This document shows, in pieces, positions 4,429-6,425 of a stretch of DNA of 6,425 bases. Numbering within the stretch: the stretch's first letter is position 1; every line of letters starts with the position of its first letter. The DNA comes from Bacillota bacterium (GTDB lineage Bacteria > Bacillota > Clostridia > Tissierellales > Peptoniphilaceae), in assembly GCA_023393815.1 (NCBI GenBank), contig JAEXBU010000059.1, positions 1 to 6,425 on the forward strand. Reading direction: 5' to 3'. Below the pieces are notes generated by a model that saw only the letters and a program-made list of their open reading frames with translations, had not been told where the DNA came from and searched no databases. The translations under genes were made by a program, and so were the position numbers.

Positions 4429-4451
4429 CGTAGAAAGCCTACGTGCTTTTT
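4425..4451 (+). terminator. Plus-strand intrinsic terminator overlapping the toxin promoter
   Basis: AGCACGTAG (4425-4433) pairs with CTACGTGCT (4439-4447) around the loop AAAGC and is followed by TTTTT up to 4451. It would stop plus-strand transcription ahead of the scaffold gene, or insulate the island. It also places a perfect dyad directly upstream of the toxin -10 box, so an operator role is possible. Confidence 0.65.
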
Positions 4452-4527
4452 GTTTGCCTCGGGAAGGCGTAAAAAGCGGCCGCGCAAGTGGAGGAGACAC
4501 ACGTAAAACATCATAGCGGAGGGAAGT
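4452..4527. other. Leader of the scaffold gene, right edge of the AT-rich island
   Basis: GC-rich backbone composition resumes here. No promoter can be seen. One frame ending at TAA 4504-4506 gives a very basic tail ('GRRKKRPRKWRRHT'), which may be chance or the scrap of an ancestral gene end. The only clear signal is the scaffold ribosome site GGAGGG at 4518-4523. Confidence 0.4.
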
Positions 4528-5097
4528 ATGAAACGTGAATTTTTGGAAGGTCTGAAACTGGAGAAGGACGCCGTCGACGCCATTATGGCGGAGAATGGAA
4601 AGGACATCGAACGGGAAAAGGCTCGAACGGAAGAAGAGAAGACGCAAAAAGACTTGTTGGAGCGCCAGTTGAAAGAGGCGACGAAGACCATTCAGTCGTA
4701 CAAGGATATGGACGTGGACGCCATCAAGGCATCCGCCGCCGAATGGGAAGAAAAGGCGAAGGCGAACAAAAAAGAGCTGGAGGACTACAAGCACGGCGTG
4801 GAGCTGGAGAAGAAGGTGTCCGCGTACCATGTGAAGGACGTGGATTTGATCGTGAAGTTGTTGGATCGTGACAGCTTGCGCTTCAAAGACGGCGAAGTCC
4901 TCGGGTTGGACGAACAGATCCGAGCGTTACAAAAGGACAAGGGCTTTTTGTTCGACGAGGATACGCCGGAGGGAGAGGGCGAGAGAGATACGCGCTTTAC
5001 GCCTTTTGTACCGAATGCGTCGCAAACGAGTGGCGCGCAGGCAAAGACGTCGGAAGAAGAAATAGCGGAATACGCCTCGAAGGCGCGATTGATTTAG
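4528..5097 (+). CDS. Phage scaffold protein, Gp20-like
   Basis: This 189-residue, highly charged protein has a long coiled-coil region (about residues 10-105, rich in E and K, for example 'EREKARTEEEKTQKDLLERQ') and a C-terminal half with 'HVKDVDLIVKLLDRDSLRFK' and 'LDEQIRALQKDKGFLFDED'. These features are typical of the phage Gp20/SPP1 gp11-type scaffolds that line the procapsid, direct capsid subunit assembly and are then lost. The small C-terminal segment would be the capsid-binding part (family knowledge). GGAGGG at 4518-4523 supports the ATG. The major capsid gene follows after 10 bases, and its ribosome site overlaps this stop codon. Confidence 0.9.
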   Translation: MKREFLEGLKLEKDAVDAIMAENGKDIEREKARTEEEKTQKDLLERQLKEATKTIQSYKDMDVDAIKASAAEWEEKAKANKKELEDYKHGVELEKKVSAYHVKDVDLIVKLLDRDSLRFKDGEVLGLDEQIRALQKDKGFLFDEDTPEGEGERDTRFTPFVPNASQTSGAQAKTSEEEIAEYASKARLI

Positions 5098-5107
5098 GAG
5101 GTAGAAG

Positions 5108-6028
5108 ATGCCGAAATTTAACCCTGAAAATGTGTTGTTACAAGATAGCCCCCACGGAGAAATTCCGAAAGAACAGGGGACGCTGATTATTAAAGAAATG
5201 ATGGACCATTCCGTCGTGACGAAATTGGCCAAGTACGAGCCCATGACCAAGCCCGTGAAGGAGTTTGATTATTTAGCCGAAGGCCCCGGCGCGTACTGGG
5301 TCAATGAAACGGAGAAGATCCAAACGTCCAAGGCGAAATGGCTGCGAATTAAGATGGAGGCGAAGAAGCTCGGGGTGATTATTCCCGTATCGAAGGAGTT
5401 TTTAAATTATTCCGTACCGAATTTTTTCAACATCATTAAGCCGAAGATTGCCGAAGCCTTTCAAAACAAGTTTGACGAGGCGGCGTTGTTCGGCAAGGAT
5501 TCGCCCTATCCGTCGGGGATTTCCATTTACGAAAAGGCGAAGGCGGCAGGCCATGAAATCGCCCAAACGAAAGATATTTACGCCGATTTAAATAACGTAA
5601 TGGCGCTGGTGGAAGACGGGGACAACGAGCCGCAGGCGTTCGCCACGACGCGGAAGTTCAATCACTTCTTGCGCGGGGCGGTGGACAAGAACGGCCTTCC
5701 CATTTTTAACGACGCCCGCCAAGGGGTAACGGCGTCGGCCTTGGGTCTTCCCGTGACCTATGGTTCGCGCAAGGCGTGGGATTATGAAAAGGCGCTGCTC
5801 TTTACGGGGGATTTCGATACGGCGATGTACGGGATGTTGCAAAATATCGAATACGCCATTTCCGAAGACGCGACGTTGTCCACCATTACGGACGAAAAGG
5901 GGCAGCCGATCAATCTCTTTGAACGGGATATGTTTGCCCTTCGCGCGACCATGCATATCGGCTTTATGACGGTGAAAGACGACGCCTTCGCCCTCTTGAA
6001 GAAGGGCGCAGAAGAGGCCTCCTCCTGA
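5108..6028 (+). CDS. Major capsid protein, HK97 fold
   Basis: This 306-residue protein builds the icosahedral shell. It shows the pattern of HK97-fold capsid proteins that use a separate scaffold: a short N-arm, 'IIKEMMDHSVVTKLAKYEPM' (about 27-46), an E-loop region with 'GAYWVNETEKIQTSKAKW' (about 61-78), the spine helix 'IIKPKIAEAFQNKFDEAALF' (about 111-130), 'PSGISI', 'FATTRKFNHFLRG' and the closing 'FALRATMHIGFMTVKDDAF'. There is no N-terminal delta domain, in line with the upstream scaffold gene, and no sign of a fused protease. AGGAGGT at 5096-5102 is a strong ribosome site. The stop TGA overlaps the next ATG (TGATG). Confidence 0.93.
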   Translation: MPKFNPENVLLQDSPHGEIPKEQGTLIIKEMMDHSVVTKLAKYEPMTKPVKEFDYLAEGPGAYWVNETEKIQTSKAKWLRIKMEAKKLGVIIPVSKEFLNYSVPNFFNIIKPKIAEAFQNKFDEAALFGKDSPYPSGISIYEKAKAAGHEIAQTKDIYADLNNVMALVEDGDNEPQAFATTRKFNHFLRGAVDKNGLPIFNDARQGVTASALGLPVTYGSRKAWDYEKALLFTGDFDTAMYGMLQNIEYAISEDATLSTITDEKGQPINLFERDMFALRATMHIGFMTVKDDAFALLKKGAEEASS

Positions 6029-6192
6029 TGGAAGTGACGATCCAAAAGGGGCGAAGGGTGCTGCGGGTCACCGAAAAGGTGTTTCGCGTCATCTATGCGG
6101 ATCAGGGGTATCGCGTGGTAGATGCTCCGCCCGCGCCCACAAGGGGAAAGAAGAAGGGGAAGAAAGATGATTCGTGCGTACGTGCGCAGTGA
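6028..6192 (+). CDS. Small basic protein between capsid and connector genes (54 aa)
   Basis: A 54-codon gene starts at the ATG that overlaps the capsid stop (TGATG), so translation is probably coupled; no separate ribosome site is seen. Its N-terminal half 'MEVTIQKGRRVLRVTEKVFR' followed by 'VIYADQGYRVVD' fits small proteins with a '(V)TEKAF..IY...GF' pattern that often sit between capsid and connector genes in Bacillota phages. The C-terminus is lysine-rich ('RGKKKGKKDD'). The function is unknown; a minor head role is only suggested by position. Its 3' end overlaps the connector gene by 26 bases. Confidence 0.75.
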   Translation: MEVTIQKGRRVLRVTEKVFRVIYADQGYRVVDAPPAPTRGKKKGKKDDSCVRAQ

Positions 6193-6425
6193 GGACGCAT
6201 TGTTGGATGAAACCTTTTACGAGGATGTGGTGTATCTCATTCAACGCCTCGGCTACGAGGTGACATCGGAGGACGAACGGCTTATCGGCTTTCTCGTGGA
6301 TGATAGCGTGCAGGAGTTGTTGAACGAGACCCATCAAAGGCATTTGCCGGCGGGTCTTCGTACCTTTTTCATCAAGAGAATCGTCGGGCGCTTTTATCTA
6401 AAGAAGATCGCGACGACGGGTGTGC
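6167..6425 (+). CDS. Head-tail connector (gp6/gp15-like adaptor), 3' end outside window
   Basis: The frame is open from ATG 6167 to the right edge, giving 86 residues. It looks like the all-helical head-completion adaptors of the HK97 gp6/SPP1 gp15 type, which form the ring beneath the portal. The evidence is a helix with 'LIGFLVDDSVQELLNET' (about residues 40-56), then 'HLPAGLRTFFIKRIVGRFYL', corresponding to the family pattern of a 'lP..L......vv.r...' segment after a helix with 'NYT' or 'NET'. AAGGGGAAG upstream serves as ribosome site. The position right after capsid and small gene fits. Confidence 0.82.
   Translation, partial: MIRAYVRSEDALLDETFYEDVVYLIQRLGYEVTSEDERLIGFLVDDSVQELLNETHQRHLPAGLRTFFIKRIVGRFYLKKIATTGV

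Noticed and set aside
4237..4506. 89-codon plus-strand open frame across the type I locus
   Set aside because: It runs through the shared terminator and antisense to the toxin, has no ribosome site and consists mostly of translated hairpin DNA. Only its last codons are mentioned as a possible scrap.
4222..4830. 202-codon minus-strand open frame over the scaffold start and the type I region
   Set aside because: It reads antisense to the scaffold gene and through two terminators, with a Phe/Leu/Arg-rich translation and no family resemblance.
1..6425. tRNA, rRNA, CRISPR array, insertion sequence or attachment site
   Set aside because: No cloverleaf-like segments, regularly spaced repeats, transposase motifs or terminal inverted repeats with target duplication were seen. 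The only direct repeats are the 42-nt and 13-nt pairs.

Overview
The window is part of the head-morphogenesis module of a temperate tailed phage (a prophage or phage genome), probably of a Bacillota (Firmicutes) host. The gene order is the SPP1-like one: end of terminase large subunit, portal (gp6 family), MuF minor head protein (gp7 family), scaffold (Gp20 family), HK97-fold major capsid protein, a small 54-residue protein and a head-tail connector. The host assignment rests on strong GGAGG-type ribosome binding sites, the SPP1-type order and a Gram-positive-type type I toxin-antitoxin locus. No genus can be named.

The structural backbone (1-2600 and 4455-6425) is moderately GC-rich and tightly packed, with overlapping or nearly touching genes. 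It is interrupted by an AT-rich accessory island at about 2600-4452. A hand count gives 33/60 G+C at 2461-2520 against 16/60 at 2941-3000. The island starts inside the MuF gene: after the MuF domain and a short junction the protein continues into a C-terminal nuclease-like toxin domain with a PD...DxK signature, resembling CdiA C-terminal tRNases. MuF-toxin fusions are a known class of phage-encoded polymorphic toxins, thought to travel with the virion.

Behind the toxin lie three small genes (86, 70 and 72 codons), the candidate immunity genes. A 42-nt near-identical repeat (3783-3824 and 4115-4156, three mismatches) encodes the same hydrophobic peptide in the same frame both times. The first copy runs on into a plausible protein C-terminus that overlaps the start of the 72-codon gene. 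I read these as 3' scraps of displaced toxin tips left beside their old immunity genes, like the orphan toxin/immunity arrays of cdi and rhs loci.

Between this array and the scaffold gene sits a compact locus with the layout of a type I toxin-antitoxin system of the Fst/par kind. A short hydrophobic peptide gene on the minus strand (TTG start, 4388-4293) converges on a probable plus-strand antisense RNA (about 4173-4290) at a shared 13-bp bidirectional terminator hairpin. A 13-nt direct repeat gives the two RNAs complementary segments. A 10-bp hairpin holds the toxin's Shine-Dalgarno in its loop and its start codon in its stem. An extended -10 promoter lies just upstream. This is the most striking finding: an RNA-regulated addiction-like module inside the late structural operon, next to a polymorphic-toxin cassette.

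Together the structural genes build and fill the procapsid, the MuF fusion arms the particle or lysogen, the small genes probably protect the lysogen, and the type I module may stabilise the island or the prophage.
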